Positions 1 to 9,294 are shown, counted from the stretch's first letter. The stretch is 52,209 nt of DNA from Candidatus Anoxychlamydiales bacterium (GCA_011065125.1 JAAKFI010000007.1:1-52209), one strand, 5' to 3'. A program made the numbers and translations. Notes: generated by a model from the letters alone, not told the origin.

Positions 1-2554
1 TAGCATTTACTTGTCCATTTTTATTATCAACAGCATGTAAGAATTTTAAAGTTAAATTATTTTTATTTGCTAAAAATGTTGCATTTATATCTTTTAGGTA
101 AGTTCCTAAATAATAATTTTCATAGGTTCCATTTTTAAAATGTATATATCCGTTAACTTTTAAATCTGTAATTTTGTTACTAAGTGTTACTTGAGAATTT
201 AAATCTCCCTCCAATCTTTGAGGACCAATATTTATAAAATCTAATAACTCTTCTACTTTTCCATTATACTCGGCATCTACTAAAAGATTTTTATTTTTAT
301 TAATTTCAATATTTAGAGGAAAGAAGTTTATATTTAATGGCAGCGAGGCATTCAAATTAATCATTTTTATGTTTTTAACAAAAAGATTAGATTGCATTGT
401 TACAATGCTATTATCTATTTCAGCAATTAGATTTCCTTTAGCTAAAAGAGGCTTTTCATCTAAAAGAGAGGTAATCTTAAAGTCTTCAACATCTAAACTG
501 ATTTTACCATTTAAAAAATTGTTTTTTTGAAGATTTATTTTTGAGCTAATAAAGCCACTAACATCTAAGTCAAGTTTGTTAAGGGATAAAAAATCAATTG
601 GAAGATGTGTAATATCAATATCTATTAATGATTTATTTTTATTTAAATCTATGTTTGCAAAAACTTTAGCCTCTTGCATGTCTAATGTAAAATCATCTAA
701 TTGAAAAAGACTATTTGAAATAACAAGTTTAGTAGGCTTTGGCATACTAAATGGATAAGAAAAGGCATTTCCATAAATTTCTTGAATATCAAATTCTAAA
801 CCATTTTTAAAATCAAAAAAACCTCTTGTTTTAAGGGTAAGTGGTTTTTTTAACTCACCAATAGCATCAATTGAAAAAGGATGGTTTTCTAAAAAGGTAG
901 AAAAATTAATTTTTAAAGAAGTTAAACTTAAATCATGCAGTGATAAATCATTTGCCAAAATTTCAGTTTTTATTTTTTTTTCTTTGAAAGGATCTAATAT
1001 TTCAATATGAGCTTCTAATTTTTTTCCAAAGATATTTGAAATATAAAAATCACTTATTTTTAGATTTAGATCAGCTTTTTGATAACTTTTTTCATCCTCT
1101 ACAAATTGATGAAAATTAACTTTTAAATCACTATTGGCATTGAAATCCATTTTAGGATAGAAAACTCTAATTTGAGAAAGATCATCGAAATGCATTGAAA
1201 GATTTCCAAGGAGTATTAAATTAGCAGTGATTTTTAAATCTCCATTTAACTTAGACGAAGGTGCAAAGCCGTATATATTTTGAAAATCAAAAAAATAATC
1301 TTTTATAGAATAGTTACTGCTTATTTCAAAAGGCTGATTAAAAGCAAAAGTAGAAGCTTTAAAAGCACCATTAACAACATCGTTTTTATATGTGAAGTTT
1401 GAATTTAAATCAAAATTTCTAAAGTGAGTATTTAGAATATGAAATTCATCAATGTTAATATTTGATTTAAAATTAGAGTTATTTTGTTCTATTGTAGACT
1501 TTAGTATTCCAGTAAGCGGAAGAGGAGAAATCTCATTTAATTTTGATAAATTATCAATTTTTAAAATTAAATTAGAATTTAAAAAATTAAATTTCTTATC
1601 TATAGTAGAATCAATAAACATTGATATTAGATCATTTTGAACCTTTCCTTTGTATAGGTGAATCTTTAGATCTTTATCAGTTGTGAATTTTATATCAAAA
1701 CTTGTTTGTCTACTTATTATAAAATCTAAAGTTTTGTTATCTGATTTTAATTTATTTATATCGAGTTCGATCTTTCCATTAATAGGTGATAAATTTTTGG
1801 GGTTATTATTAAAATAAGATAGGAATGTATCTATCTTGCCTTTAGCTGTTAAATATATTTCAAATGAACTATCTAGATTTTTAAAAATAAAGGGTCTAAA
1901 AGCTTGTAGGTTTTTTGAATCTAATAAAAGAGATAAATCTACCATTTTATTTTCTTTAGTAGCGCAAGCTTTAAAATTAAGCGTTGTATCTAAAAAATCT
2001 TTTCTATAAACATTAAAATTAGAGCAAATCTCTTTGCCATCCTTATTAATCTTTAAATCTCCATTAAAATTTAAAACAACTAAAGTTTCATTAATTTTTG
2101 TATTAAAATCTAAAAGTTTAATTTTTTTAAAATTAATATCTAATATAGGAGTAATCCAATCTTTATTATTTTTGGATAGGGATTTAATTTCTTTATTATT
2201 TGAGGAGGTTTTATCATATGTTATATTGCTAGCAATAAACTTTTTAAATACTAAATCTTTAGTCAGTATTGGCCAAAACTCTATTCTAAACTTAACTTTA
2301 TCTATATGCATTGAGTATTCGTTATATTTAACATTTACATTATCTAATTTATATTCAAAAGGAATAAGCCCGGATAGTTTTTCTATTTTAAGTTCAATAT
2401 TATTTTGCTTTGCAAAATATAAAAAATAATTTTTTATTTTATTTTTTCCATAAGATGTTTGAAAAAGAATAATCGATGTGGAAATTGTTATAAAAAATAT
2501 TATCAAACTCCAAACTGTAAAATAATATATAAGCGGATGGTTATTTTTTTTCAT
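1..2554 (-). CDS. tamB: TamB-like translocation/assembly protein, N-terminal part (3' end outside the window)
   Basis: An uninterrupted minus-strand frame starts at ATG 2554-2552 and stays open to the left edge, giving about 850 residues of a longer protein. Residues about 7-36 form one N-terminal membrane anchor with a short basic start. The rest is Asn/Lys/Ile-rich, beta-type sequence with repeated short strands and many D-x-N and F-x-L patterns, as in the AsmA/TamB family, whose long beta-taco is thought to carry phospholipid to the outer membrane. The start lies 7 bases after the tamA stop, so the two are almost certainly co-transcribed; tamA-tamB adjacency is the classic arrangement. The diagnostic C-terminal DUF490 domain is not visible here, so the call rests on the N-terminal anchor, size and neighbour. 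A different AsmA-like family member is the main alternative. Confidence 0.75.
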   Translation of the reverse strand, partial: MKKNNHPLIYYFTVWSLIIFFITISTSIILFQTSYGKNKIKNYFLYFAKQNNIELKIEKLSGLIPFEYKLDNVNVKYNEYSMHIDKVKFRIEFWPILTKDLVFKKFIASNITYDKTSSNNKEIKSLSKNNKDWITPILDINFKKIKLLDFNTKINETLVVLNFNGDLKINKDGKEICSNFNVYRKDFLDTTLNFKACATKENKMVDLSLLLDSKNLQAFRPFIFKNLDSSFEIYLTAKGKIDTFLSYFNNNPKNLSPINGKIELDINKLKSDNKTLDFIISRQTSFDIKFTTDKDLKIHLYKGKVQNDLISMFIDSTIDKKFNFLNSNLILKIDNLSKLNEISPLPLTGILKSTIEQNNSNFKSNINIDEFHILNTHFRNFDLNSNFTYKNDVVNGAFKASTFAFNQPFEISSNYSIKDYFFDFQNIYGFAPSSKLNGDLKITANLILLGNLSMHFDDLSQIRVFYPKMDFNANSDLKVNFHQFVEDEKSYQKADLNLKISDFYISNIFGKKLEAHIEILDPFKEKKIKTEILANDLSLHDLSLTSLKINFSTFLENHPFSIDAIGELKKPLTLKTRGFFDFKNGLEFDIQEIYGNAFSYPFSMPKPTKLVISNSLFQLDDFTLDMQEAKVFANIDLNKNKSLIDIDITHLPIDFLSLNKLDLDVSGFISSKINLQKNNFLNGKISLDVEDFKITSLLDEKPLLAKGNLIAEIDNSIVTMQSNLFVKNIKMINLNASLPLNINFFPLNIEINKNKNLLVDAEYNGKVEELLDFINIGPQRLEGDLNSQVTLSNKITDLKVNGYIHFKNGTYENYYLGTYLKDINATFLANKNNLTLKFLHAVDNKNGQVNA

Positions 2555-2561
2555 ACTTCCT

Positions 2562-4319
2562 CTAAAATGTTTGTCCTATACTTGCATAAATTTTATAAAC
2601 ATCATCTATTCCTTTTCTTCTATTTAATGGAAAGCCTATATCTAAACGTAAAGGTCCAAAAAATGAAAAATATCTAAATCCGACTCCAAGAGATTTAAAC
2701 CAAGGATTTTTGAAGTTTGGAAACCTTCCAAGACAGACTTTACCCATATCAAAGAAGGGAACAAGCCCAATTGAACTACTCATTCTAAGTCTTGGCTCAA
2801 AAGTGAAAAACATAGCTGATCTTCCGCCTATTGGTCTGTTATTTACAAGTGGCGAAACACTATGGTATTTATATCCTCTTAAATCATCATCACTTCCTCC
2901 TAAAAATAGTTTAGTCATAGGAAGTTTAAAAACATTAGGTCCAATTATTGAACCTACTTGAATTCTAAATGCAAAAACTAATTTTTTGTTTTTATCTATT
3001 GGAATATAAAGTTCACTTAGCACTTTTTGTTTTAAAAAAAAGGACCTATCATTAATTGCATTGTAATAAGGTTTTGGGAAATATATTAAAGTAAAGCCCT
3101 TTGTTGGATTTAATAAATCATTAGCGCTAGAATATTTTAAATAAGTAGGAACTCCAAGTAAAAAAAAGTGTCCAGGATTTGCACTATTTGTAACATCTAT
3201 ATATTCAGTTTTAAAACCGGTGGAAAAACTTAAATTATCATTAACCTTCCTATCTAATCTTGTTAACATAAAATAATTAAAAGCAAGATAGACAGAAGGA
3301 ATTTTTTCTCTTTGAGCTTCTAATCTTAAAACATAATCTTGCCCTTTTCTTAAATAATCAGTTTTTTTGAAGTTTAAGACTCCTAAAAAGGTTCTTTGTG
3401 CAAAATCTATATCTAAAGATAAAAGATCTCCTACATTTCTAAAATTCTTATTAGCCCAGTTAAAAGAAACCCCGAACCCTTCAATTGTAGCGTAACTAAC
3501 ACCTGCAGAAAAATATTTATGCAAAGCTTCATATAATTTTATGTTCATTAAAAGTTCATTTTTTTCATCAACTTCTTTTGAATGGTCAATATCAACTAAG
3601 CTAAATAAATTTGTTCCTAAAAGTTGCTTTTGTGTTTCTTCTACTTTTGAAATTTGGTATTTTTCACCTTCTTTATATCCAATATTTTTTTTAATTACAG
3701 AAGGCTTTATATCTTTTAAACCAGTAATTGTTGTAGCTCCAAATTTACTATAAGATCCTAAATTTACTATCCAAGTAATATATGCTGTTTTTTCGCTTTG
3801 ATCTATTACAACATCTCTTTTAATAACTTTATGAAGGGGATATCCTTGATTTGAAAAAACATAATTTAATTTTTTTTGAGCATTTATAATATTTCTTGCA
3901 ATAATGGGATCATCGATTTTAAGTCCTATCATTTTAGGATGGAGTTTAATCTCATCAATTTCTTGATTGGTTTCACAATTTATAAAATCTATTTTTTTTA
4001 TTAAATATCTAGGGCCTGTAGAAATAAATATTATTACAGATAAAACATTGTTTTTTTCTTCAAAATCAATTTTGATATTAGCATCATAATACCCATAGTT
4101 TTTAAGTATAGATATCATATTAGAAATATCAGAATTTGCTCTATACTTTAATGAATTTACAGTTTTAGGGGGTCTCTCTTTTAGTTTCATTAAACTAGTA
4201 GAATTCTTAACCACGTTTAAAATTTTTTGATCTTTTAGACCTAAAAATTTTACATCATATTCAATTGCATAAATAAAAATAGGAAGGATAAAGAAAAATA
4301 ATAATTTAGCAATTTTCAT
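2562..4319 (-). CDS. tamA: TamA/BamA-family outer membrane protein (Omp85 superfamily)
   Basis: The 585-residue product has a signal peptide (residues 1-18, hydrophobic, ending near YA), then POTRA-like domains and a C-terminal 16-strand barrel. The first POTRA carries the TamA-like pattern with 'LKERPPKTVNSLKYRA' and 'YGYYDA'. The barrel region includes LGGSDDDLRGY, matching the conserved L6-loop (V/I)RG(Y/F) motif, and the chain ends in Phe, the usual outer-membrane sorting residue. Size is typical of TamA and smaller than BamA, and about three POTRA units fit before the barrel near residue 270. It is the first gene of a two-gene unit with tamB. Function inferred: outer-membrane partner of TamB in envelope lipid or protein assembly. 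A BamA paralogue is less likely because of POTRA count and neighbour. Confidence 0.85.
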   Translation of the reverse strand: MKIAKLLFFFILPIFIYAIEYDVKFLGLKDQKILNVVKNSTSLMKLKERPPKTVNSLKYRANSDISNMISILKNYGYYDANIKIDFEEKNNVLSVIIFISTGPRYLIKKIDFINCETNQEIDEIKLHPKMIGLKIDDPIIARNIINAQKKLNYVFSNQGYPLHKVIKRDVVIDQSEKTAYITWIVNLGSYSKFGATTITGLKDIKPSVIKKNIGYKEGEKYQISKVEETQKQLLGTNLFSLVDIDHSKEVDEKNELLMNIKLYEALHKYFSAGVSYATIEGFGVSFNWANKNFRNVGDLLSLDIDFAQRTFLGVLNFKKTDYLRKGQDYVLRLEAQREKIPSVYLAFNYFMLTRLDRKVNDNLSFSTGFKTEYIDVTNSANPGHFFLLGVPTYLKYSSANDLLNPTKGFTLIYFPKPYYNAINDRSFFLKQKVLSELYIPIDKNKKLVFAFRIQVGSIIGPNVFKLPMTKLFLGGSDDDLRGYKYHSVSPLVNNRPIGGRSAMFFTFEPRLRMSSSIGLVPFFDMGKVCLGRFPNFKNPWFKSLGVGFRYFSFFGPLRLDIGFPLNRRKGIDDVYKIYASIGQTF

Positions 4320-4418
4320 CTTATATATATAATTAGCTCTAATAATTTTTATTTTCCTTTTTTTTAAAATCTACGTCAAGAAAGTTTTTCTAACTTTATA
4401 AAATATTAAATAAATCTA

Positions 4419-4449
4419 TTGATAAATATATTGCACGGCATGTTATAGT
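4419..4449 (+). promoter_or_regulatory. candidate vegetative promoter for the gene at 4482
   Basis: TTGATA at 4419-4424 and TATAGT at 4444-4449 are 19 bases apart. A TG dinucleotide one base upstream of the -10 (4441-4442) gives an extended -10. It would start transcription about 25 bases before the ATG at 4482. The spacing is slightly long, so confidence is moderate. Confidence 0.4.
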
Positions 4450-4481
4450 TTTTTCATTAAATTTTAAAAAAAATATGAATT

Positions 4482-5201
4482 ATGAATCTAAATTTTAATA
4501 TCCTAACTAAAAGCACTTTTGAAAAAAAAGTAGTTGTTATAAAAAAAAATGATAGAAATATTCAAAAAATAGAAATTATTGATAAATCTTTAGAAAGCAC
4601 ATCAAAAGATTGTAGATATAAAGATCTAAGCTATTATCAAATAGCTTTAAAAACTACAAACTTATTTTTTTATAATCCAATTCATGTTTTTTTGAAAATG
4701 AGCTACAACTTATCTATGATTGGTTTTGATTTTGTAGATCAAAATGTGAAGTTTGTAGTCTATTCTTTAAAAGATCTTTATACAGCTGTATCAGATCCTT
4801 ATAAAATTGATAGCAAAATAGTTTTTTTAGCTCTACAAAATATTATTAAGAATTATGTAGTTACAAGATTTTTAATGACAAAATATTGGATAGAAGATGC
4901 TATAAATATTATCAAAGCTCCTATTTATGGAGTCGCTATACAAGTAACTTTATTATTTACATTGATTTATCCAAATGATGGCAGAAAATTAATCTCTGTG
5001 CTTTTCAAATCTTGGAATAATAACATATCTAGAAAAAGAGATTTTAGAATTGTTGATGATAAAGATAAATACAGTATTATATTTTTTTATAGAGTAATTT
5101 CAAATAGAGAAAATCCATATACTTTCTATCCCTTTTCACAGCTACAAGTAATAGGTTCTTTAAAAGATAAAGATATAGTTCATTTTAAAACTCTTCTTTA
5201 G
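4482..5201 (+). CDS. uncharacterised protein, 239 aa, lineage-specific
   Basis: I do not recognise this family. The protein starts with a polar Lys-rich segment, followed by amphipathic, aromatic-rich helices (residues about 50-170) and one clearly hydrophobic stretch near residues 145-165 (YGVAIQVTLLFTLIY). The C-terminal 70 residues are charged. No catalytic motif or cysteine pattern is evident. An earlier ATG at 4475 reads into a stop after a few codons, so 4482 is the sensible start; there is no strong Shine-Dalgarno. It has its own candidate promoter and its 3' end overlaps the convergent FliO-like gene by 17 bases. It could be a membrane-associated or secreted host-interaction protein, but this is only inference from its lack of homologues and its single hydrophobic segment. 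Confidence 0.65.
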   Translation: MNLNFNILTKSTFEKKVVVIKKNDRNIQKIEIIDKSLESTSKDCRYKDLSYYQIALKTTNLFFYNPIHVFLKMSYNLSMIGFDFVDQNVKFVVYSLKDLYTAVSDPYKIDSKIVFLALQNIIKNYVVTRFLMTKYWIEDAINIIKAPIYGVAIQVTLLFTLIYPNDGRKLISVLFKSWNNNISRKRDFRIVDDKDKYSIIFFYRVISNRENPYTFYPFSQLQVIGSLKDKDIVHFKTLL

Positions 5202-5589
5202 AATCTAGATCCATAACTTTTCTAACTTCTAAATGAGATTCTGATACTAAAGATCTTTTCCCATTTACTTCTATTAAATATAACATAGATTTGGGGCTAA
5301 TAGCTCTTTTTTCTAATATCTTGATATTGCTATTAACGTTTTGTGAATTGAATTTAATTTTCGCAAATCTTTTAAAGAAATAAACAGATGCAAGAATTAA
5401 TCCAATTAATGCGATAAGTGTAAAAAGCATTTTAAAAAAAATTGATTTAAACTCAACTTCAGGCATAACTGTAATAGGAGAATCATCTAAAGAAATAATT
5501 TCTGTATCAATATTTGTTTTTTCATCTGCAACAGCGCTATTATTAAAAAAACTAAATATAGATAAAATCAATATTAAAAATCTCAACAT
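5185..5589 (-). CDS. FliO/MopB-like small membrane protein
   Basis: The 134-residue protein has a signal-peptide-like N-terminus (residues 1-21, ending VADE), an acidic linker, one strong transmembrane helix at about residues 51-72 followed by a basic stop (KRFAK), and a cytoplasmic domain with 'IKILEKRAISPKSMLYLIEV'. That last block matches the general pattern of FliO: a positively charged strand, then S/P-K-x-x-L-Y-L-I-E-V, then a G-K-R turn. FliO assists assembly of the flagellar/type III export gate. No other export-gate gene is in the window, so here it may serve the chlamydial non-flagellar or flagellar-like export apparatus, or an unrelated membrane role. The family call is by eye and moderate. 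Confidence 0.55.
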   Translation of the reverse strand: MLRFLILILSIFSFFNNSAVADEKTNIDTEIISLDDSPITVMPEVEFKSIFFKMLFTLIALIGLILASVYFFKRFAKIKFNSQNVNSNIKILEKRAISPKSMLYLIEVNGKRSLVSESHLEVRKVMDLDSKEEF

Positions 5590-5655
5590 GTAAATCCTAA
5601 ATCTTTTGTTTTATTATAAAAAATTTAGGATTTTAAAAGTATCATTTAATAAAAA

Positions 5656-6138
5656 TTAATTATCTAATTTTTTAACTCCATAGTAGGTCGCACAAAATAT
5701 TGCACCTGGCACTCCTAGCATATAATAGGCAAATGAAAAAGAAATTGCACATAAAATAGGTTTTTTATCTTTGATTACTAAAACTTTTATTTTATTAAAT
5801 TTTAGAGTTGCTTTTTCTGAAAAACTTAAATCATCATAATCTTCATCTTCATCTAATGTTTGAGAACTTTCTTTTTGCACTTTATCTTTACTTTTAGTTT
5901 TTTTAGAGTCTGTCTTTTCAGTCTCTACTTTTTTTAAATGGTCTTCTTTTGATATAAATGAGGTTATTTTAGTTCTTATATCTAAAGCTAAAGCTATTAT
6001 GTATACTGTTCCTAAAGATAAAATAATAACCGCATATTTCATTATTTTTGTAACTGTTTTATCATCTTTATCAATCGATAAAGAATCAATCCATGTTTTT
6101 TCAGTTATTTGAGTTGCTTTTACGTGGGTACTAGACAT
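5656..6138 (-). CDS. uncharacterised membrane protein with two hydrophobic regions and an acidic/lysine-rich linker
   Basis: I chose the ATG at 6138 (product MSSTHVKATQ..., 160 aa) because AGAGGAG lies just upstream; an in-frame ATG at 6168 has no ribosome-binding site. The product has a polar Ser/Thr-rich N-terminus, a transmembrane helix at about residues 36-58, a highly charged linker rich in Lys, Glu and Asp (DEDEDYDD), and a second hydrophobic segment near the C-terminus (about residues 130-155). I recognise no family. The layout, a secretion-signal-like N-terminus plus hydrophobic segments, would fit a type III secreted membrane protein, but the two hydrophobic segments are far apart, unlike the classical Inc hairpin. 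It stands alone between the fabI 3' end and the FliO-like gene. Confidence 0.65.
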   Translation of the reverse strand: MSSTHVKATQITEKTWIDSLSIDKDDKTVTKIMKYAVIILSLGTVYIIALALDIRTKITSFISKEDHLKKVETEKTDSKKTKSKDKVQKESSQTLDEDEDYDDLSFSEKATLKFNKIKVLVIKDKKPILCAISFSFAYYMLGVPGAIFCATYYGVKKLDN

Positions 6139-6218
6139 ACATCTCCTCTTTGTTGAATTTAAAAACAAAAGAAGTAATATAAATTTTAAGAGTTTTTCTC
6201 AAGTGTTTTTTTTAAAAA

Positions 6219-7118
6219 CTAATCATTAATTGATTTGCTATCAACAGCCATACCCATTACATGAAGACCATTATCAACAAAAATAGTATCTCCTGTAATA
6301 GAAGAGGCTAGATTAGATGATAAAAATGCTGATAAATAAGCTACATCTTCTGCTAAAAGATCTTTTTGAAGTGGGGCATTAGCATGAGAGTATTTTATCA
6401 TGTTATCTATCATTCCAATTGCTTTAGCAGCTCTAGATCGTAATGGTCCTGCTGATATGCAATTTAATCTTATATTGTATTTTCTGCCAGCTTCATATGA
6501 TAAAGTTCTAATGTCGCTCTCAAGAGCTGCTTTAGCGCTAGACATACCACCGCCATACCCAGGAATAGCTTTTGTTGATGCTACATATGATAATCCTAGA
6601 GCAGAGCCGTTTTTATTCATGATTGGAGCAAAATACTTCACTAAGCTAACAAAAGAGTAGGATGAAGCGCTAAGCGCTGATAAATAGCCTTTTCTGGATG
6701 TTTCTAAAAGAGGTTTTGTAACTTCAGGAGCATTAGCGAGAGAGTGAACTAAAATATCTATTTTTCCATAGTCTTTTTCAATAAGCTTTGCAACTTCTTT
6801 TAAAGCGTAGTTATTAAGTTTTTTATATCTTTTGTTTTCTTTAATTTCTTCAGGAACTTCATCCATAGTGTCAAATGCAGCATCTATTGGATACACTTTT
6901 AAAAAATTAAAAAGAGTTCCATCTTTTAATTTTCTAGACTCGTCAAACTTTTTCCTTTCCCAAGATGTTAAAAAGATATTAAAAATAGGAGCCCATGTAC
7001 CTATTATTACTTCGCATCCCGCTTCATATAAAGTTTTTGCTATTTGAAATCCGAATCCTTGATCATCACCGATTCCTGCAACAAATGCTTTTTTACCTTT
7101 AAGATCAATGTTTAACAT
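6219..7118 (-). CDS. fabI: enoyl-[acyl-carrier-protein] reductase (NADH), plant/chlamydial type
   Basis: This enzyme carries out the last reduction of each fatty-acid elongation cycle in the cytoplasm. The 299-residue protein has the SDR dinucleotide fold with the FabI/plant-ENR variant nucleotide motif [13 protein letters not shown] at residues 15-27, then IGTWAP, the insertion between residues 45 and 115 typical of plant and chlamydial enzymes, the VHSLANAPE motif near 124-132, and the active-site Tyr188 and Lys196 in [19 protein letters not shown] and the D-G-L-H-V C-terminus also match. A Shine-Dalgarno (AGAGG) precedes the ATG. The gene is monocistronic or follows the Hc2-like gene (gap 42 bases, same strand). 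This plant-like form is a good phylum marker. Very confident. Confidence 0.95.
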   Translation of the reverse strand: MLNIDLKGKKAFVAGIGDDQGFGFQIAKTLYEAGCEVIIGTWAPIFNIFLTSWERKKFDESRKLKDGTLFNFLKVYPIDAAFDTMDEVPEEIKENKRYKKLNNYALKEVAKLIEKDYGKIDILVHSLANAPEVTKPLLETSRKGYLSALSASSYSFVSLVKYFAPIMNKNGSALGLSYVASTKAIPGYGGGMSSAKAALESDIRTLSYEAGRKYNIRLNCISAGPLRSRAAKAIGMIDNMIKYSHANAPLQKDLLAEDVAYLSAFLSSNLASSITGDTIFVDNGLHVMGMAVDSKSIND

Positions 7119-7160
7119 ATTTTTTTACCTCTTTTAAAAGAAAAGTTTTTTAAAAATTAT

Positions 7161-7484
7161 TTATTTTAATCTTCTTTTATAACCTTCAGCAGTAAGAACT
7201 CTATTTGGATAAATTTTAACTTTTTTAATTTCAAGTGTGCTTTCAATTTTTGGTTTTTCAATTGCTATTTTTACTGCTTCTTTTTTAGGTTTAATAGGTT
7301 TGTTTTTTTCTATTTTTTTAGTAACTTTTATGCTTTTTTTTATTTTCTCAACTTCTTCTTTAACAGCTATTTTTTCGGGTTTCACTAAGGCTGTTTTTTT
7401 TGTCTCTTTTTTTACTTTAATACTTTTTTTTGCTAGTTTTACAGCTTTTTTTGCTTTTGACTTTTTAAATAATTTTTTTAACAT
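7161..7484 (-). CDS. hctB: lysine-rich histone H1-like protein, probable Hc2
   Basis: The 107-residue product is extremely basic: roughly a third of its residues are Lys, arranged in K-K-x-x-K runs with Ala, Val, Glu and Thr. It ends in a non-repetitive tail (residues about 92-107, with RVLTAEGYKRRLK). Chlamydial Hc2 (HctB) is a small Lys-rich, histone H1-like protein that condenses the chromosome in the infectious stage. Composition alone is weak evidence, but the gene lies next to holA and an RsmI-like methylase, the same neighbourhood I recall for hctB in C. trachomatis (CT046-CT047-CT048). The start has a clear Shine-Dalgarno (GAGGAG, 8 bases upstream), and a promoter candidate lies upstream. 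A ribosome- or envelope-associated Lys-rich protein is the alternative. Confidence 0.6.
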   Translation of the reverse strand: MLKKLFKKSKAKKAVKLAKKSIKVKKETKKTALVKPEKIAVKEEVEKIKKSIKVTKKIEKNKPIKPKKEAVKIAIEKPKIESTLEIKKVKIYPNRVLTAEGYKRRLK

Positions 7485-7503
7485 AATAAAATCTCCTCAT
7501 AAT

Positions 7504-7531
7504 AAATTACCATATTTGTATCTAAAGTCAA
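7504..7531 (-). promoter_or_regulatory. candidate promoter for the Hc2-like gene
   Basis: Reading the minus strand, TTGACT (7531-7526) and TAATTT (7509-7504) are 16 bases apart, about 20 bases before the hctB-like ATG. It sits in the 110-base divergent gap shared with holA. Moderate match, strong -35, weaker -10. Confidence 0.4.
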
Positions 7532-7594
7532 TTGAAAATTTATTATTTTTTTTCTAAAGTTTTTTTTTAATTCATAATTGATTAACATATATTT

Positions 7595-8596
7595 ATGAAA
7601 TATACCAACTTAGCTAATTTTAAAAATTTTTTAGAGTCTAATGAATTCAATAATACTAAATTATTTTTAGTGCTTGTAGGTAGTAGTTTTGAGAGAAGAA
7701 AATATATAAATAGTATTAAAAAAATTTTTAAAAAAGATTTATTTAGTTTTTATAGATTTTTTGAAAAAACATCTATTTCTAAAATAATAAACACTTATCA
7801 AAGTCCATCTTTTTTCGGCAAAGAGTCCTTTTGTATTATTGATGATGTAAATACCTATTCTAAAAATGAAATATTAGAACTTACAAAATTTATAAAAGAA
7901 AACAAAATATTTATAATATTAAGTTCAGATAGTAAAACCCAAATATCCAATATTTATAATCAAATAGAAAAAAAAGGGGTTGTATTTGATTTAAGCCAAG
8001 AAAAAATATGGGAAAGACAAAAAAGATATTCAAATTTCATATATTCAAAATGTTTAAAAGAAAATAAAAGCATATCTACAAATGTAATTGAAAAAATGTT
8101 TGAAAAAATTGGACTAGATTTTGCAAATATAGAAAATGAATTAAATAAATTAATTGTATTTACTAAAGATAAAAAATCAATTGATATAGATGATATTGAT
8201 AAAATATGTATAAAGTCTAATCAAAGTACAATTTGGCAGATAGCAGAAGAGGTTGTCTTTAAGGATATATCTTTTGAAAAAATGAATATTGATCAAACTA
8301 ATTTTTCATCATTAATAGCAGCTATTAGATACCAGCTGAAATTTGCTCTAAAAATTTCATCTCTTCTTCAAATACAAGAAAAAAACATACAATCCTACTT
8401 TCCCAAAATTTATCCAAGAACATTAGATAAAAAAATAGATATCATAAAAAAAATAGATATTAATTTTTATAAAAAATCAATTATTGAACTATTTGAAATT
8501 GATCTAATTTCAAAGAGTTCTAATATAAACCAAAATGAATTATTTGATATTTTAAAATCAAAAATTTTATATTTAAAAACAATATACACAAAATAA
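7595..8596 (+). CDS. holA: DNA polymerase III delta subunit
   Basis: HolA is the clamp-loader subunit that opens the beta clamp. The 333-residue product has the family's architecture: an N-terminal AAA-like domain without a working P-loop (LFLVLVGSSFERRKYI near the start, SPSFFGKESFCIIDDV about residues 69-84, KIFIILSS about 105), then the central segment with D-F-A-N-I-E-N-E-L-N-K-L (about 170-181) and STIWQIAEEVVFKD, and a helical C-terminal collar domain. Length matches the family (about 340). The rsmI-like gene starts 2 bases after the stop, so the two are an operon. Divergent from the Hc2-like gene. Sequence divergence is high, as usual for HolA in AT-rich genomes, but the motif order is convincing. 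Confidence 0.85.
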   Translation: MKYTNLANFKNFLESNEFNNTKLFLVLVGSSFERRKYINSIKKIFKKDLFSFYRFFEKTSISKIINTYQSPSFFGKESFCIIDDVNTYSKNEILELTKFIKENKIFIILSSDSKTQISNIYNQIEKKGVVFDLSQEKIWERQKRYSNFIYSKCLKENKSISTNVIEKMFEKIGLDFANIENELNKLIVFTKDKKSIDIDDIDKICIKSNQSTIWQIAEEVVFKDISFEKMNIDQTNFSSLIAAIRYQLKFALKISSLLQIQEKNIQSYFPKIYPRTLDKKIDIIKKIDINFYKKSIIELFEIDLISKSSNINQNELFDILKSKILYLKTIYTK

Positions 8597-8598
8597 AC

Positions 8599-9294
8599 AT
8601 GTTATATTTACTTCCAAATACTTTAGATGATGATTATGATATTTCATCTCTTAGCTTAAATCTAAAAGATATAATATCTACTTTAGATGCTATCATTTGT
8701 GAAAGCAGAAAAGTAGCTATTAGATACCTTTTGAAATTTCTAAAAAGAGAGGAAGCAAATAACCTTCCTATCTACACATTAAATGAACATACTAAAAAAG
8801 AAGAGTTAGATGAGCTACTTTCTTTAATTTCTAAAAAAAAGGTAGGACTGCTCTCTGATGCAGGCCTTCCTTGTATAGCAGATCCAGGATCAAGCCTTGT
8901 TTTTTTAGCAAATAAAAACAATATAAAAGTAAAAGCATCTTTTGGCCCTTCTTCTATCTTTTTATCACTTATGTTATCTGGTCTTAATTCTCAAAAGTTT
9001 TATTTTCATGGATATCTTCCTAAACAAGAAGATCTATTAATAAAAAAACTAAAAAAAATAGAAAAAGAAATTCTTTTAGAACATTCATCTCAAGTTTTTA
9101 TAGAAACTCCATATAGATCAGATAGATTATTAAAATTTATATTAAGTAACATTGATGAAAATGTCTATTTAAGTATATCTATTAATTTAACTAAAAAAGA
9201 TGAAAAAGTAATTACTAAAAAGATTAGAGAATTTAAAAAAATAAACTTAATAATTAATAAAAATCCAGCAGTATTTGTTTTAGGAGTTAGATAA
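8599..9294 (+). CDS. RsmI-like tetrapyrrole-methylase-family SAM methyltransferase
   Basis: The 231-residue protein belongs to the tetrapyrrole methylase superfamily. Residues about 90-105 read LLSDAGLPCIADPGSS, matching the RsmI S-D-A-G-x-P-x-I-x-D-P-G signature that forms part of the SAM pocket; ICESRKVAIRYL lies earlier and IETPYRSDRLLKFIL later, as in RsmI. RsmI 2'-O-methylates C1402 of 16S rRNA. This form is shorter than E. coli RsmI (about 285 aa) and resembles the short subgroup I recall from Chlamydia (CT048), so target assignment is inferred. It lies 2 bases after holA and ends convergent with hemW, overlapping it by 8 bases. Confidence 0.8.
   Translation: MLYLLPNTLDDDYDISSLSLNLKDIISTLDAIICESRKVAIRYLLKFLKREEANNLPIYTLNEHTKKEELDELLSLISKKKVGLLSDAGLPCIADPGSSLVFLANKNNIKVKASFGPSSIFLSLMLSGLNSQKFYFHGYLPKQEDLLIKKLKKIEKEILLEHSSQVFIETPYRSDRLLKFILSNIDENVYLSISINLTKKDEKVITKKIREFKKINLIINKNPAVFVLGVR

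Noticed and set aside
2034-2429. 131-codon plus-strand open frame
   Set aside because: It lies opposite the tamB frame, which is open across the whole left end and has a better start and neighbour.
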